DNA of 64,000 nucleotides. Source: Acuticoccus sp039189655. Its GTDB lineage: Bacteria; Pseudomonadota; Alphaproteobacteria; Rhizobiales; Amorphaceae. Position 1 is the stretch's first letter, and every line of letters starts with the position of its first letter. The stretch spans positions 1 to 64,000 of the forward strand of contig JBCCYN010000002.1 of assembly GCA_039189655.1 (NCBI GenBank), given 5' to 3'. The position numbers were made by a program, and so were the translations under genes. Positions 62,948-64,000 of the stretch are shown in pieces. The notes under the pieces were generated by a model. The model was given only the letters and a program-made list of their open reading frames with translations, was not told where the DNA came from and ran no database searches.

Positions 62948-64000
62948 ATGTTGGGTGCCAACGACAAAAATGCGCAATCGGAACTCGATGCGCTTGATCG
63001 AACTCAGGCCATTATCCGATTCAAGCCAGACGGCACGATCATCGAAGCGAACAAAAACTTTCTGGACGCGATGGGGTACGCGTTGGACGAAATCCGCGGC
63101 AAACACCACAGCATGTTTGTGGATCCTGCCTATGCTGAAAGCAAAGAGTATGCGGATTTCTGGTCACGCCTTGCCCATGACGAGCCCTTTCAAGCCCGCT
63201 ACAAACGTTTCGCGAAGGGTGATCGCGAAGTTTGGATCGAGGCTTCCTACAATCCCATCCTCGACCGAAAGGGGAAAGTAGAGCAGGTCGTAAAATACGC
63301 GACCGACGTCACCGAGCAGATGCATCAACTCGCTGATGCGAAAGGTAAACTCGAAGCCATTGACCGGGCTCAAGCTATCATCGAGTTCGAGCTGGACGGA
63401 ACCATCATCACGGCCAACGATATCTTTTTGGCTGCGATGGGTTACCAGCTGGATGAAATAAAAGGTAAAAACCACAAGATGTTCGTCACGCCTGCTTTCG
63501 CAAGCACTGACGAATATGACTCAATGTGGAATGAGCTGCGGGAGGGCAACCACGTCAGTGGGGAGCATCGCCGGGTTGCCAAAGGTAACCGCGAAGTGTG
63601 GATTCAGGCGTCCTACAATCCCATCGCAGGCGCCGACGGAAAACTCGTCAAAGTCGTCAAGCTCGCCACCGATATAACAAAGCAAAAGCTGGCCGCTCTC
63701 GAATTCAAATCAAAGACGGATGCGATCGGCCGTTCCCAAGCCGTGATCGAATTCGACTTGGACGGCAATATCCTCAACGCCAACGAGAACTTCTTGCAAG
63801 CTGTGGGATACAGGCGGGACGAGATTATCGGTCAGCACCACAGCATGTTCGTGGACAATGAATACGCGCGCAGTCGGGAATACTCCGAGTTTTGGGCCAA
63901 CCTCCGCGCTGGCCAATTTGACGCCAAAGTCTACAAACGCTTCCGCAAAGACGGCAGCGCCATCTATATCCAAGCATCTTACAACCCAGTCTTTGACAGT
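62948..64000 (+). CDS. Sensory protein with tandem PAS domains, N-terminal part (probable chemoreceptor)
   Basis: 351 codons are visible from ATG 62948, then the window ends. There is no transmembrane segment at the start. Three near-identical PAS+PAC units of about 122 residues follow: LDALDRTQAIIRFKPDGTII (about 14), LEAIDRAQAIIEFELDGTII (about 135) and TDAIGRSQAVIEFDLDGNIL (about 257). Each has NFLDAMGY-type, KHHSMFVDP-type and IEASYNPI-type blocks. Such PAS arrays in alphaproteobacteria usually precede a methyl-accepting (MCP) signalling domain, which would lie beyond the edge. Probably a cytoplasmic redox, oxygen or small-molecule sensor. Confidence 0.85.
   Translation, partial: MLGANDKNAQSELDALDRTQAIIRFKPDGTIIEANKNFLDAMGYALDEIRGKHHSMFVDPAYAESKEYADFWSRLAHDEPFQARYKRFAKGDREVWIEASYNPILDRKGKVEQVVKYATDVTEQMHQLADAKGKLEAIDRAQAIIEFELDGTIITANDIFLAAMGYQLDEIKGKNHKMFVTPAFASTDEYDSMWNELREGNHVSGEHRRVAKGNREVWIQASYNPIAGADGKLVKVVKLATDITKQKLAALEFKSKTDAIGRSQAVIEFDLDGNILNANENFLQAVGYRRDEIIGQHHSMFVDNEYARSREYSEFWANLRAGQFDAKVYKRFRKDGSAIYIQASYNPVFDS

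Overview
The window is high-GC DNA from an alphaproteobacterium, most likely of the order Hyphomicrobiales. The markers are a BA14K-type lectin-like protein, an IalB-family protein, DUF2927, DUF1127, DUF2849 and DUF934 proteins, a CobS/CobT cobaltochelatase with its J-domain neighbour, a double-length Dcd-like deaminase, and a chemoreceptor-type protein with tandem PAS repeats. Species is not assignable by eye.

Layout. (1) 1-3330: the 3' end of a tyrosine recombinase faces the 3' end of tRNA-Thr(TGT). After it come a small exported BA14K-like gene and a graveyard of three broken transposases (two IS110-type, one IS3-type). (2) 3393-14019: a minus-strand type VI secretion block, tssB-tssC-hcp-tssE-tssF-tssG-clpV, with a divergent TPR-methyltransferase gene. 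TssA, TssI/VgrG, TssJ, TssK, TssL and TssM are not in the window. Two near-identical CRP-type palindromes lie in this block. (3) 14067-21608: housekeeping and envelope genes, including tag, metY, two methyltransferases, tlyA, a 43-codon membrane peptide, a SCO1-type copper chaperone and an MFS transporter. (4) 21929-31189: dcd-like-recQ, ispG-hyp-phhB-DUF1232, LysR/DUF1127, an IalB-like gene, and rlmN with a coupled membrane protein. (5) 31391-35739: an Lrp regulator divergent from cysG-DUF2849-cysI-DUF934 (sulfite reduction with siroheme supply). (6) 35763-41717: phytase-like esterase, cobT, a conserved 147-aa protein, an AT-rich gap, cobS and a J-domain protein. (7) 42227-47450: FMN-binding protein, Cfa-like methyltransferase, isomerase-DMT-DksA operon, exported DUF1906 protein. 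(8) 47680-53019: an RTX metalloprotease, an alpha/beta hydrolase and two tandem paralogous secreted proteins, bracketed by two inverted copies of a 107-bp repeat. (9) 53036-55939: sdhCDA without sdhB beside it. (10) 56260-64000: TraB/GumN, PfkB kinase, hydrolase, CDP-alcohol transferase, apaG, terB-like, class I lysS, and a multi-PAS sensory protein cut by the right edge.

The most notable observations are the 107-bp repeat whose CTAG end supplies the TAG stop of two unrelated genes, the incomplete T6SS block with CRP-like operators and a linked TPR-methyltransferase, the replacement of sdhB by a tandem pair of unknown secreted proteins, and small or structured elements missed by length-based gene calling.
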